Positions 51,698 to 60,533 of a stretch of 64,000 nucleotides of DNA are shown one piece after another. Origin of the DNA: CAYQUO01 sp964420835 (GTDB taxonomy: Bacteria > Chloroflexota > Anaerolineae > Anaerolineales > Anaerolineaceae); contig CAYQUO010000006.1 in assembly GCA_964420835.1 (NCBI GenBank), forward strand, positions 104,554 through 168,553, read 5' to 3'. Positions within the stretch are counted from its first letter, which is position 1, and each line of letters begins with the position of its first letter. The position numbers were made by a program, and so were the translations under genes. Under the pieces are notes generated by a model. It was not told the DNA's origin and made no database searches. It saw only the letters and a list, made by a program, of their open reading frames with translations.

Positions 51698-53263
51698 ATG
51701 ACCCCAGTTCTGCAACTCAGCGGTATCACAAAACGCTTCCCGGGTGTTTTGGCAAATGACCATATCGATCTTTCCCTGGAAAAAGGTGAGATCCATGCCC
51801 TGCTCGGCGAAAATGGTGCCGGTAAGACAACCTTGATGAACATCCTCTATGGCCTCTACAAGCCGGATGAAGGCGAGATCCATGTAAATGGCAACAAAAT
51901 CATAATCCATTCTTCCATCGACGCCATCAGGGCGGGCATAGGCATGATCCACCAGCATTTCATGCTCATCCCGGTGTTCACGGTCACCGAAAATGTCATG
52001 CTGGGGGAGGAGTACCTGAAATTTGGCGAGGTCCTGGACCGCCCCAGGGCTGCTGCAAAAGTGAAAGAAATCTCGGATAAATACAAACTGAACATCGATC
52101 CAACCTCCTATATCCGCGATCTGCCGGTTGGCATTCAGCAGCGCGTGGAGATCGTCAAACTTCTCTTCCGCGAGGCTGACATCCTGATCATGGATGAGCC
52201 GACTGCAGTTCTAACCCCGCAGGAGGTTGAAGAGTTGTTCAAAATCATGCAAACCCTGAAAGACCAGGGGAAATCCATTATCTTCATTACCCACAAACTA
52301 AAGGAGGTTATGGAATGCGCTGACCGCATCACTGTCATTCGTGGTGGTAAGGTGGTCGGTACAACCACCCCTCAAGAAGCGACGATGAATCAACTGGCAG
52401 CCATGATGGTCGGCCGTGAAGTGGATCTCGTCGTAAATAAAACCCATGCCAAACCGGGTGATGTTGTATTGAAAGTGGAAGATCTGAAAATACTGGACTC
52501 GCTTGGTTCCCCGGCGGTCGATGGAATTTCCTTTGAAGTCCGGTCAGGGGAAGTGCTCGGGATTGCAGGGGTTCAGGGCAATGGTCAAACCGAACTCGTT
52601 CGAGCGCTGACTGGTTTAATGGCACCGGTCGAAGGTACGGTAACCATCGCAGGGCAGGATTCCACCACCTTTGCACCCCGGCAGGTCACCGAACTGGGAT
52701 CCGCCCATATCCCGGAGGATCGACAGAAGGACGGTCTTGTGCTTGCCTTCCCTGTCTCGGATAATCTTGTTTTAAACACCTACTATCTTCCTCCCTTTTC
52801 AAGGAATATCTGGTTGGACCATAAGGTTATCCTGGAAAACGGCACTGATCTTATTAATAAATTCGACATCCGCACTCCCAGCGTTAACACACCGGTTAGC
52901 TCCCTGTCCGGCGGAAACCAGCAAAAGGTGATCGTGGCCCGCGAGTTCTCTCGCCCGATCAAGTTATTAATCGCTGCACAACCAACCCGTGGCCTGGATG
53001 TCGGTTCCATCGAATACATCCACCGGCGCCTGATCGAAAAGAGGGATGAAGGTTGTGCCATCTTGTTGGTATCCACCGAACTGGATGAGGTCATGCAGCT
53101 TTCCGATCGCATTGCGGTCATGTACCGCGGCAAGATCATCGACACGGTCGATGCGGATACGGCCAGCAAAGAGCTGCTTGGCCTGCTAATGGCCGGTGTG
53201 GCGCTCAAGGAAGAAGAAAAGCAGGCCTTGCTCCGAGAAGAAGGCCAGATCCTGATCACATAG
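51698..53263 (+). CDS. BMP-type ABC importer ATPase with two cassettes (second importer)
   Basis: A 521-residue twin-cassette ATPase. The first half has GENGAGKTT, DLPVGIQQRVEIVKLLF and LIMDEPTAVLTP; the second has GIAGVQGNGQTE (degenerate Walker A), LSGGNQQKVIVARE and AAQPTRGLDV. I start at the ATG at 51698 because GGAGAGGGA lies directly upstream; the longer frame begins inside the hairpin region and is not family-like. It is a paralogue of the ATPase at 22339. Confidence 0.93.
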   Translation: MTPVLQLSGITKRFPGVLANDHIDLSLEKGEIHALLGENGAGKTTLMNILYGLYKPDEGEIHVNGNKIIIHSSIDAIRAGIGMIHQHFMLIPVFTVTENVMLGEEYLKFGEVLDRPRAAAKVKEISDKYKLNIDPTSYIRDLPVGIQQRVEIVKLLFREADILIMDEPTAVLTPQEVEELFKIMQTLKDQGKSIIFITHKLKEVMECADRITVIRGGKVVGTTTPQEATMNQLAAMMVGREVDLVVNKTHAKPGDVVLKVEDLKILDSLGSPAVDGISFEVRSGEVLGIAGVQGNGQTELVRALTGLMAPVEGTVTIAGQDSTTFAPRQVTELGSAHIPEDRQKDGLVLAFPVSDNLVLNTYYLPPFSRNIWLDHKVILENGTDLINKFDIRTPSVNTPVSSLSGGNQQKVIVAREFSRPIKLLIAAQPTRGLDVGSIEYIHRRLIEKRDEGCAILLVSTELDEVMQLSDRIAVMYRGKIIDTVDADTASKELLGLLMAGVALKEEEKQALLREEGQILIT

Positions 53264-53277
53264 GATGGGATGAAAAA

Positions 53278-54519
53278 ATGGCGGAACTATCAACCCTTGA
53301 AAACAAGAAGAATCGCCTGGCTGTCTTTTGGGAAGAATTTTCCAGCAGTTCCATCACCGCGATCATCCTGGCGATCATAACCGGAATTTTTCTGGGTGGT
53401 GTTTTGGTCGTTGTCACAACCAACGAGGTTTACGCCGCCTTCCGGGTATCAATTTTGGAGGGATTGAAAACCAGCATTCTCACTGCATGGAATACCTATG
53501 TTGCCCTCTTTAATGGCGGTGTTGGGAATCCGGCAAAGATCATCGCGGCATTGCAATCGGGTGATGCGGATCAAATCCGCTGGGCGTTGAACCCGTTCCT
53601 GGAATCCATGGTGCAGGCAACGCCGTACATGTTTGGCGGTTTGGGGGTGGCTCTGGGATTTCGTGTGGGACTCTTCAACATCGGCGTTGAAGGACAGATC
53701 TTCATGGGGGCTGTGGCTGCTTCCTTCGCCGGTTATGCCTTCCACGGCCTTCCGGCTTACATTCACATGCCCCTTGCTCTGTTGTGCGGCGCTCTTGGAG
53801 GTGCAATTTGGGGATTTGTACCAGGCATCCTGAAGGCGAAAACGGGGGCTCATGAGGTCATCACCACCATTATGATGAATTACATCGCATTCCGTCTGAC
53901 GGATTACCTTTTGAAATTTCCAATGCACGATCCAAACGAATATACTCCCAAGACCCCCTGGATCCTCGAAACGGCCAAGATACCGCAATTGTTTGGCCAC
54001 CCCATCCGGTTCCACTACGGCTTTTTCATCGCCCTGGGCATGGCCTTCCTTGTCTACTTGCTGCTTTTCAAAACATCCTGGGGCATGGAACTGCGAATGG
54101 TTGGTTTGAATCCCAGTGCCGCACGTTATGCCGGCATCCGTATACAGATAGCCACGGTTCTTGCCATGGTCATCTCCGCTTCCCTTGCCGCCATGGCTGG
54201 CGCCAATGAGATCCTCGCCGTGAACCACCGGCTCTTGCCCGCATTCTCCTCGGGATATGGATTTGACAGCCTTACGCTCGCCCTGTTGGGAAAGAACCAC
54301 CCTTTGGGAGTTGTTCTTTCGGCATTACTGTTTGGTTTCTTAAAGAGCGGCGCCCGATCGATGCAGATTGCGGTTGGAACTCCCATCGATATCGTTTCCA
54401 TCCTGCAAGCCCTCATTCTGGCCTTCATCGCCGCACCGGCCATCATCCGTTCCATCTATCGCTTGAAAGAACCCAAGCATGTCGAAGACCTGGTCTCACT
54501 GCGCGGTTGGAAAGGATAG
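53278..54519 (+). CDS. BMP-type ABC importer permease (second importer, first permease)
   Basis: A 413-residue polytopic permease. One membrane segment at about residues 22-44 precedes the core; FRVGLFNIGVEGQIFMGAVAASFAGYAF and MVGLNPSAARYAGIRI are family signatures, and HEVITTIMMNYIAF matches the NupP branch. It starts 15 bp after the ATPase. It is longer than the equivalent permease at 21242 (366) because of an N-terminal periplasmic insertion of about 60 residues around EVYAAFRVSILEGLKTS to the central loop. Confidence 0.92.
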   Translation: MAELSTLENKKNRLAVFWEEFSSSSITAIILAIITGIFLGGVLVVVTTNEVYAAFRVSILEGLKTSILTAWNTYVALFNGGVGNPAKIIAALQSGDADQIRWALNPFLESMVQATPYMFGGLGVALGFRVGLFNIGVEGQIFMGAVAASFAGYAFHGLPAYIHMPLALLCGALGGAIWGFVPGILKAKTGAHEVITTIMMNYIAFRLTDYLLKFPMHDPNEYTPKTPWILETAKIPQLFGHPIRFHYGFFIALGMAFLVYLLLFKTSWGMELRMVGLNPSAARYAGIRIQIATVLAMVISASLAAMAGANEILAVNHRLLPAFSSGYGFDSLTLALLGKNHPLGVVLSALLFGFLKSGARSMQIAVGTPIDIVSILQALILAFIAAPAIIRSIYRLKEPKHVEDLVSLRGWKG

Positions 54520-54525
54520 GGTTCC

Positions 54526-55815
54526 ATGACAGTAACGACAAATTCCAACTCTCTCAAGGTTAGCACTGGAATGCAAAGAATCCTCAGGAGGAGGCGCATT
54601 ATCATGGGCGTTGTCTTCCTGGCCGCAGCCGGCTTTATCTGGATTGTGTTCATGCCCAATTTACAACCGGATGCCATCACGACCTTTGTCATGACACCCG
54701 GTGGGGCTTCGGTCACCATGGGCGATTGGGTCTTTAATACCAGCCTGTACCTGAATGTCATCGCCTCTTTGTTGCTCCTGATGGGAGGCTTTCAAATCAT
54801 ACGCGGCTTCGGCAAGGCCACCTATGCTGCCTTGGCAATGGTTTCAACCCTCTTCATCTTCAGTTTCCTTGCCTGGGCCACTGCCGGGGGCTCAACCAAC
54901 CTGGCCGGCTTGTTGCGGGTAATGGTCAACCGGGCCGTGCCGCTGACCATCGGAGCCCTGTCGGGCATCCTGTGTGAGCGATCGGGTGTCGTGAACATCG
55001 CCATTGAAGGCATGATGCTGACAGCAGCCTTCGTCAGCACGGTTTTCAGCAGCCTTACCCACAACCTCTGGCTGGGAATGCTCGGGGGAATTGCCGCAGG
55101 TGCATTGATGGGCTGGGTGCACGCAGTCCTTTCCATCAAGTACCGCATTAACCAGATCATCTCCGGTACCGTGATCAATATTTTCGCCACCGGGATCACC
55201 TCCTACCTGTCCTCCAAATACATCCAAAAGGTCGCCTACCAGTACCTGAACGAACCAGGCATGTTCCCCCAACTCGAGATACCGCTCCTTTCGAAGATCC
55301 CATTCCTCGGACCCATTCTCTTCAACCATAACATATTCGTTTTCCTCATGTTCGCCTTCGTCCTGCTGCTGACCTTCCTCCTTTATTACACGCGTTGGGG
55401 TCTGCGACTTCGCTCCGTGGGAGAGCATCCAAAAGCAGCCGACACATTGGGCATCAATGTCTTCCGTACCCGGTACATGGCGGTGATCCTCGGGGGGATG
55501 ATGGCCGGTATCGGCGGCTCTTACTTCTCCCTGGGCTCCTCCGGTCGTTTTGATGAACTGATGACCGCCGGCCGTGGGTTCATCGGACTGGCCGCCATGA
55601 TCTTTGGCAACTGGAACCCCCTTGGTGCCATGGGTGCCGGCTTTCTCTTCGGTTTCTTTGATTCCCTCTCCGCTAAGGCTTCCCTGTTAAAGGTCCCCCT
55701 GCCTTCCGAATTTATCGGTATGGCTCCCTACTTGGCCACCATCGTTGTCCTTGCCGGAGTCGTCGGTCGGGGTCACATGCCCGCAGCGGATGGAACACCG
55801 TACGAAAAAGAATGA
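54526..55815 (+). CDS. BMP-type ABC importer permease (second importer, second permease)
   Basis: A 429-residue polytopic permease. It carries an extra N-terminal region with about three hydrophobic segments (residues 20-45, 65-90 and 95-115) before the family core, which begins around VNRAVPLTIGALSGILCERSG and continues GVVNIAIEGMMLTAAF and EHPKAADTLGINVF. The core resembles the NupQ-type permease (about 310 residues). The ATG is 6 bp after the preceding stop. Last gene of the operon, followed by a strong terminator. Confidence 0.92.
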   Translation: MTVTTNSNSLKVSTGMQRILRRRRIIMGVVFLAAAGFIWIVFMPNLQPDAITTFVMTPGGASVTMGDWVFNTSLYLNVIASLLLLMGGFQIIRGFGKATYAALAMVSTLFIFSFLAWATAGGSTNLAGLLRVMVNRAVPLTIGALSGILCERSGVVNIAIEGMMLTAAFVSTVFSSLTHNLWLGMLGGIAAGALMGWVHAVLSIKYRINQIISGTVINIFATGITSYLSSKYIQKVAYQYLNEPGMFPQLEIPLLSKIPFLGPILFNHNIFVFLMFAFVLLLTFLLYYTRWGLRLRSVGEHPKAADTLGINVFRTRYMAVILGGMMAGIGGSYFSLGSSGRFDELMTAGRGFIGLAAMIFGNWNPLGAMGAGFLFGFFDSLSAKASLLKVPLPSEFIGMAPYLATIVVLAGVVGRGHMPAADGTPYEKE

Positions 55816-55830
55816 TCAGCCATAATTATA

Positions 55831-55863
55831 AAAAACCGGCAGAAGAACTCTGCCGGTTTTTTT
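55831..55863. terminator. Bidirectional intrinsic terminator
   Basis: AAAAACCGGCAGA, a 5-nt loop and TCTGCCGGTTTTTTT: a perfect 13-bp stem flanked by A and T tracts. It lies between the convergent permease and URO-D genes and should stop transcription from both. Confidence 0.93.
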
Positions 55864-55874
55864 GTTGGGTTGGT

Positions 55875-57026
55875 TCAGTAATGGCCGAATTCTTCAACGG
55901 CGTCGACCATGGCCATGATGTTTTCCGGCGGCACCCCCTCCATGATCGTATGCACCGAGGTAACCATGTAACCACCCCCAGGGGCCATGATCTGCAGGAT
56001 CCGTTTTACCTCCTGCCTCACCTCTTCTTTTGTCCCGAAAGGCAGGTAATGGTGGGTATCCACTGCTCCACAAAAGGTTAACCGATCCCCCCAGCGGTTC
56101 TTCAACTCCTCCAAGTTGGACATCTTGCCTGCTGAGGTCTGGATGGGGTTGAGGATATCCACCCCGATCTCAACGAAATCATCGATCAGGTTAAAGACGT
56201 CTCCGTCCGTGTGGAAGAAAACTTTTGCTTTTGTTCGCGACTTGATGAATGATATGAAATCGGCGTGGATCGGCTTAAGGAACTGGCGGTACATGCGGGG
56301 TGAGATCAACAGGTTTTCCTGGGATCCAAGATCATCACCGATCTTAATAATATCAATGTTTTCTCCGATGGCGTCCAAAAAGTGGCCCATTAACTGCCTG
56401 CATAATCCGGCGATCTTGTTAAGCAGCGCCTGGGCGAATTCCGGACGCTCCGCCATATTCAAGAGGAACCGGTCCATACCCTGCATGGCATGTGCCCTTT
56501 CAAACGGGAACAACAGCCACGGTGTTCCGATAATGGCATATTGGTTCTCCTTCGCCAAACGCTCCGCCTCTTCCCGTACATTTGCAACCCGGCTCGGGTC
56601 GTCCATGTCGGGCCAGGGATACTCTTCTATCTCCTGGATGGTTGTAGCCTCAGCGAAAGGGTGCACCCCCGGGTACCAGACACCGGGCTGAACCTCCTTC
56701 TGCCCGCTCCCCCAATCATCAATAAACGGGTCATGTGGTGGTCTTGACCGGTTGCGCTCGTATACAGCTGCCGGGAATCGATCCAACACTCCCCTGGCAT
56801 CGCTGTGCAATCGCATCAGGGTTTCCTCATCGAGCAGCGCGGTTCCAAGCTCCGGCCAATCATAGATGTAACAGTCCTCGGCTTGGATTCCAAGGTGTTT
56901 TTTTAACGCCTGGTAGACAGGCATTTTTATTCCGGTCGTATTGCTTGTGCCAAGGATGATGGGAACCCGGTCCGGTTCTTGGTGTTGAATACAGGCCTTT
57001 ACCCTCTGACGGGATGTCATTTCCAT
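55875..57026 (-). CDS. Uroporphyrinogen decarboxylase-family protein (not HemE)
   Basis: A 383-residue URO-D-fold protein. MTSRQRVKACIQHQEPDRVPI is the typical start, FFHTDGDVFNLIDDFVEIGVDILNPIQ and FCGAVDTHHYLPFGT are the barrel motifs, and SVHTIMEGVPPENIMAM the last helix. The PDRVP start and lack of the HemE RPAWMMRQ motif point to the catabolic methyltransferase-like branch, whose substrates are mostly unknown. The HxCG zinc motif is replaced by HTDG. AAGGAGGAAG precedes the ATG at 57026. It stands alone between the terminator and a divergent lipoprotein gene. Confidence 0.88.
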   Translation of the reverse strand: MEMTSRQRVKACIQHQEPDRVPIILGTSNTTGIKMPVYQALKKHLGIQAEDCYIYDWPELGTALLDEETLMRLHSDARGVLDRFPAAVYERNRSRPPHDPFIDDWGSGQKEVQPGVWYPGVHPFAEATTIQEIEEYPWPDMDDPSRVANVREEAERLAKENQYAIIGTPWLLFPFERAHAMQGMDRFLLNMAERPEFAQALLNKIAGLCRQLMGHFLDAIGENIDIIKIGDDLGSQENLLISPRMYRQFLKPIHADFISFIKSRTKAKVFFHTDGDVFNLIDDFVEIGVDILNPIQTSAGKMSNLEELKNRWGDRLTFCGAVDTHHYLPFGTKEEVRQEVKRILQIMAPGGGYMVTSVHTIMEGVPPENIMAMVDAVEEFGHY

Positions 57027-57293
57027 GGTCTTCCTCCTTGCATTCTCTTGAGGTTTATTGTATATCAGCAGTTCTCCTATTTCCAGTTAATACAAAACAA
57101 ACCCTTCATTTCCTGATGATACTGACAATTTTCCCTCCAACACAATTTTGCGGCCCGATTAATCCAGTTATAATCATCAAATGGCCGGGATGTTGACCGT
57201 GCGAATTGATCTATTCAATAATGTTCCCTGGCAACAACTCTTCCTCAAAGACCGCACATACCCCTCCAGGGAAGTTGGAAGGAGAAATTAAAG

Positions 57294-58433
57294 ATGAAGA
57301 TGCACTACTGTATGATCACACTCCTGCTTTCCCTGGGATTGTTGCTGGCTTCCTGCCAGGCTGCCCCTCCTACCGAAGACCCCATGGTAGCCGCCAATAC
57401 GCAAATGGCCAAAACCCTTGCCGCCATGGAAACGCAGATCGCCAAACTATCCTCCACTAACACTCCCAGCGTTACGCCCACCACCCAGCCCACCAGGGCA
57501 CCAACTCTTGCCTTAACACCAGCCAAACCAGTATCCACCCAGCCGGATATCGGTGGTGCTGCCATGACCTCATTTTGTGACAGTTTCAGCTTTCTGAGTG
57601 ACGTCACGATCCCGGATAATGTGAGCATTCCCCCCGGAAGCAAGTTTAAGAAGATTTGGGCTGTTAAAAACACCGGCCAATGCACCTGGAACTCGGGATA
57701 CGAGCTGGTTTTCACCGGTGGAGACCAGTTGGGTGGACCTGCCTCCAAGCCGGCGCTGGAAACCGGGTACTTCATTAACCCGGGGGAGATGGCACTGCTT
57801 TCAGTTGAATTATATGCCCCACCAGTCGAAGACGACAGCCGCAACTACGTCAGTTACTGGAGGTTGCGCAACGACAAGGGGCAGCTTTTTGGTTGGGGCG
57901 AAAAGGCGGACCGCTCCATTTATGCTGCCATCAAACCATTGAACTATTACAGTTTTATTGACAACCTCTGCAGCGGCGTTTGGACCAGCAGTGCAGGTGC
58001 ACTGTATTGCCCCGGTGCCAGCAACGATCCGAAAGGGGTTTACCTGTTGCAGGATAATCCCAGGCTGGAAAATGGTTACCCGGGCGGTCGCTCCATCCTG
58101 TTGGTGCCGCCACAATCCCAGGATGCCTTCCTGCAGGTTAAATTCGCCCCCATCGTCATCCCATCCGGAGGGGCTCTCAAGGGGGATTGGAATTGCGCTT
58201 ACGGCGAGACAAATTGTAACTTCCATGCAATCATCACGGCAGCCGTGGAAGGTGGCGCCGAATCCGTCATCGGGGAGTGGTTTAAATATTATGACGGCTT
58301 CACCCAGGACATCACCATCCCCCTAAAGAGCTTTTACGGGCTGTCAACCTCCTTCACCGTCAAAGTTGACACCAATGGCGGACCGGAGGGGGATAAGATC
58401 CTCCTGCGAAACCCCCGTGTGATGGTGGATTAA
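57294..58433 (+). CDS. Lipoprotein with NBR1-Ig-like (FW) domain
   Basis: A 379-residue exported protein. The signal ends in the LASC lipobox near residue 21; a Thr/Pro-rich stalk runs to about residue 85. An NBR1-type Ig-like domain follows at about 100-215: DVTIPDNVSIPPGSKFKKIW, NTGQCTWNSGYELVF, NPGEMALLSVELYAP and YWRLRNDKGQLFGWG. The last 150 residues have no clear family and include four cysteines. Such lipoproteins are common on Anaerolineae surfaces with unknown role. GGAAGGAG precedes the ATG; a TATAAT at 57169-57174 is a possible -10 box. Confidence 0.85.
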   Translation: MKMHYCMITLLLSLGLLLASCQAAPPTEDPMVAANTQMAKTLAAMETQIAKLSSTNTPSVTPTTQPTRAPTLALTPAKPVSTQPDIGGAAMTSFCDSFSFLSDVTIPDNVSIPPGSKFKKIWAVKNTGQCTWNSGYELVFTGGDQLGGPASKPALETGYFINPGEMALLSVELYAPPVEDDSRNYVSYWRLRNDKGQLFGWGEKADRSIYAAIKPLNYYSFIDNLCSGVWTSSAGALYCPGASNDPKGVYLLQDNPRLENGYPGGRSILLVPPQSQDAFLQVKFAPIVIPSGGALKGDWNCAYGETNCNFHAIITAAVEGGAESVIGEWFKYYDGFTQDITIPLKSFYGLSTSFTVKVDTNGGPEGDKILLRNPRVMVD

Positions 58434-58485
58434 TCAGGATACAGGCGGAAGCCTTGGACGTACAAGGTCAGCTGTTGAATTCGTG

Positions 58486-58491
58486 TATAAT
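58486..58491 (+). promoter_or_regulatory. -10 box of the tRNA-Arg gene
   Basis: A perfect TATAAT 9 bp before the tRNA 5' end. The -35 region at 16-18 bp is poor. Confidence 0.5.
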
Positions 58492-58500
58492 AGCATTATC

Positions 58501-58574
58501 GCCCTCGTAGCTCAATTGGACAGAGCGCCTGACTTCGAATCAGTAGGTTGTGGGTTCGAGTCCCGCCGGGGGCG
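58501..58574 (+). tRNA. tRNA-Arg (anticodon TCG)
   Basis: A 74-nt cloverleaf. The 7-bp acceptor stem (GCCCTCG with CGGGGGC) includes one T-G pair. The anticodon loop CTTCGAA gives TCG, and the T-loop is TTCGAGT with a GTGGG/CCCGC stem. CCA is not encoded. The top pair of the anticodon stem is a C-T mismatch. It reads CGN arginine codons. A CTTTTT tract follows. Confidence 0.95.
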
Positions 58575-58750
58575 CCTTTTTATCAATCAGGTACGAAAGT
58601 AGAATTTATCAACTTATTTAATAAATCAACTGACTCTTAAACGGCAGGTTCAGAGTTTGCTTCTGGGTGCATCACAATGCTATTAACAAATGAATTGATG
58701 GCTGGCTTTTCAAACCCGGTAATGCTTTATGTTTCCAGATTTGTGTGGAT

Positions 58751-59626
58751 TTATTTCAGGGACGACTCTGCACAACGAAAACCATTCCAGTTATATCCAA
58801 TATTTGGATCGCCGGCACTCCTGATGGAACTATAAATTACTGCATCATAGGTCGACCAATAACCGCCGCGGTACACTTTTTGTGTTCCACTCGCAGGCCC
58901 TTGAGGATTTATTAAAGGGGATTTTTTATAATAAAATTGATCGTACCAATCTGCAACCCACTCTGCAATATTTCCGGCCATGTCTAGTATGCCATATGGG
59001 CTTGCACCAGCGGGGTAACTCCCAACCTTGTTTGTCCCTTGCAATGGGTTTTTTTGACCAGCCCGCCCTCTATAATTTACTAAAGTCCTGTTTGGTGGTG
59101 CATCACCCCATGGATATTTTTGACCTTTTGTACCGCGAGCTGCTTTTTCCCATTCGGCTTCTGTTGGCAAACGTCTGCCTGCCCACTGGCAATAATCAAA
59201 AGCCTGATACCAGCTTATGAAATCAACCGGGTGGTCCTGGTATTCGGTTTCTGTGTAATGACTGAATTGATCATTTTCAGGATCACTGCCTGGTGGAGTA
59301 CATTCGCCGGTTTTTACGCAGTTGTAATACTGACCGTTGGTGACCTCCGTCTGATCGATCCAGTATTCGTCAAGGAACACAATGTGCTCAGGATAATTAT
59401 CGGGGGCACCGGTTCCTTCTTCGCCCATAATGAATTCACCTTCAGGTATTAATACCTGAATCATGAAATCTTTCGGTGAAACTCGTGAAACAGCACCCAC
59501 CACAGTGTTGATGGGTTTAATTTCCAAATCCTGCGGGTTTTTTGATATTTGCTGCGGAAAACCAAGACCGCATGCCAGAATAATAAAAGACATCATCAAA
59601 ACAGATAGAAATTGAAGTCGTTTCAT
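58751..59626 (-). CDS. Lipoprotein with FGE-sulfatase (SUMF1-like) fold, lacking the catalytic Cys motif
   Basis: A 291-residue exported protein. The signal ends in the LACG lipobox near residue 19. A formylglycine-generating-enzyme-like domain spans about 60-290: GEFIMGEE, TEVTNGQYYNC, RRLPTEAEWEKAARG, YGILDMAGNIAEWVADWY and NGFRCA. True FGE has RGGSWxxxxxxxR with a nearby catalytic Cys pair; here the segment is RGGYWSTYD and the Cys is absent, so sulfatase activation is unlikely. Such domains often act as ligand- or protein-binding modules. Upstream neighbours are envelope proteins of unknown role. Confidence 0.87.
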   Translation of the reverse strand: MKRLQFLSVLMMSFIILACGLGFPQQISKNPQDLEIKPINTVVGAVSRVSPKDFMIQVLIPEGEFIMGEEGTGAPDNYPEHIVFLDEYWIDQTEVTNGQYYNCVKTGECTPPGSDPENDQFSHYTETEYQDHPVDFISWYQAFDYCQWAGRRLPTEAEWEKAARGTKGQKYPWGDAPPNRTLVNYRGRAGQKNPLQGTNKVGSYPAGASPYGILDMAGNIAEWVADWYDQFYYKKSPLINPQGPASGTQKVYRGGYWSTYDAVIYSSIRSAGDPNIGYNWNGFRCAESSLK

Positions 59627-59773
59627 GTTTCCTCAAGAAAACCAGCTGCTTAAAAATCCTGGATCGACTGAATTCTCATAAGATCCTTCAAAATACTGAT
59701 TACATTTATTCTCACCATTACAACCATTAAAAACTGGGGTTTACCTGGATTCGTCTTACTAGAACCTATTAAT

Positions 59774-60487
59774 TCACCCGTTTTTTTGTTTTATCCGCTC
59801 TTCAACCAGGCGCAAAACAGATTGATAGTTGTCTGGTGTGCAGCATATTAACATTATTGTGCGTCCCTTGCGGCGCAACATGATTTCAAATTTTTTTGCG
59901 TTGGAGGTGTAATTGTCCACTTTTTCCCACTTCACCAGTTCACTCTGCCGCGATGCTGCGATCATTCCTGCGCCTGCTGCAGTGGGCTTGCCGGATAACA
60001 AGCATAAAAAGTTTATAATATTATTTTTCTTTCTGGTTCCTCCAACTGTTTCTGATTTCACTCCCTTATCATTAATTACATATTTGTATTCGTAGCGATT
60101 CCCATAAACAACCACCATGGCCAAAACACCTAGCAATGATAAAAAACCCATGATTCCCAAGGAAATGAGGAAATACCTCAATGCGCCATGGAATGTCAAA
60201 TTGCCTTCAATAGCATCAAGAATGAGAATTAAGGATAATACGAAGAGATTTGATACAGCTAAAGCCATGAATAACTGCCTAATGACGACTGAATTGGAAA
60301 GAAGTTTTATCTCGGCATTCCACATAATAGGATTTTTACCAAATTCAAGCATATCCCTGGCATTTGATTCGATCTTAGGTTTTTCAACTGAATGAACAAT
60401 GACAGCAGCGCCGCAAGCCTGGCAGAACTTGGAGTCTTGTTCCAGAGGTTCTCCACATTGTTTGCATCTTGTTGTTTCAGGTTTCAT
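59774..60487 (-). CDS. Zinc-ribbon membrane protein
   Basis: A 237-residue protein with an N-terminal zinc ribbon (CKQCG...CQACG, residues 8-26), two predicted transmembrane segments (about 70-92 and 102-128) and a C-terminal cytoplasmic domain. The latter has a PH-like feel (YEYKYVINDKGV, LVKWEKVDNYTS), as in short bacterial PH-domain proteins. AAAAGGAG precedes the ATG. It is related in layout to the next gene upstream. Function unknown. Confidence 0.75.
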   Translation of the reverse strand: MKPETTRCKQCGEPLEQDSKFCQACGAAVIVHSVEKPKIESNARDMLEFGKNPIMWNAEIKLLSNSVVIRQLFMALAVSNLFVLSLILILDAIEGNLTFHGALRYFLISLGIMGFLSLLGVLAMVVVYGNRYEYKYVINDKGVKSETVGGTRKKNNIINFLCLLSGKPTAAGAGMIAASRQSELVKWEKVDNYTSNAKKFEIMLRRKGRTIMLICCTPDNYQSVLRLVEERIKQKNG

Positions 60488-60533
60488 GAGAAACTCCTTT
60501 TTTATTTTTCATGATGTTATATTCCGTCCAGTT

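Noticed and set aside
53449..54300. A 283-codon open frame on the minus strand
   Set aside because: Antisense to an ABC permease; His-rich, low-complexity shadow sequence.
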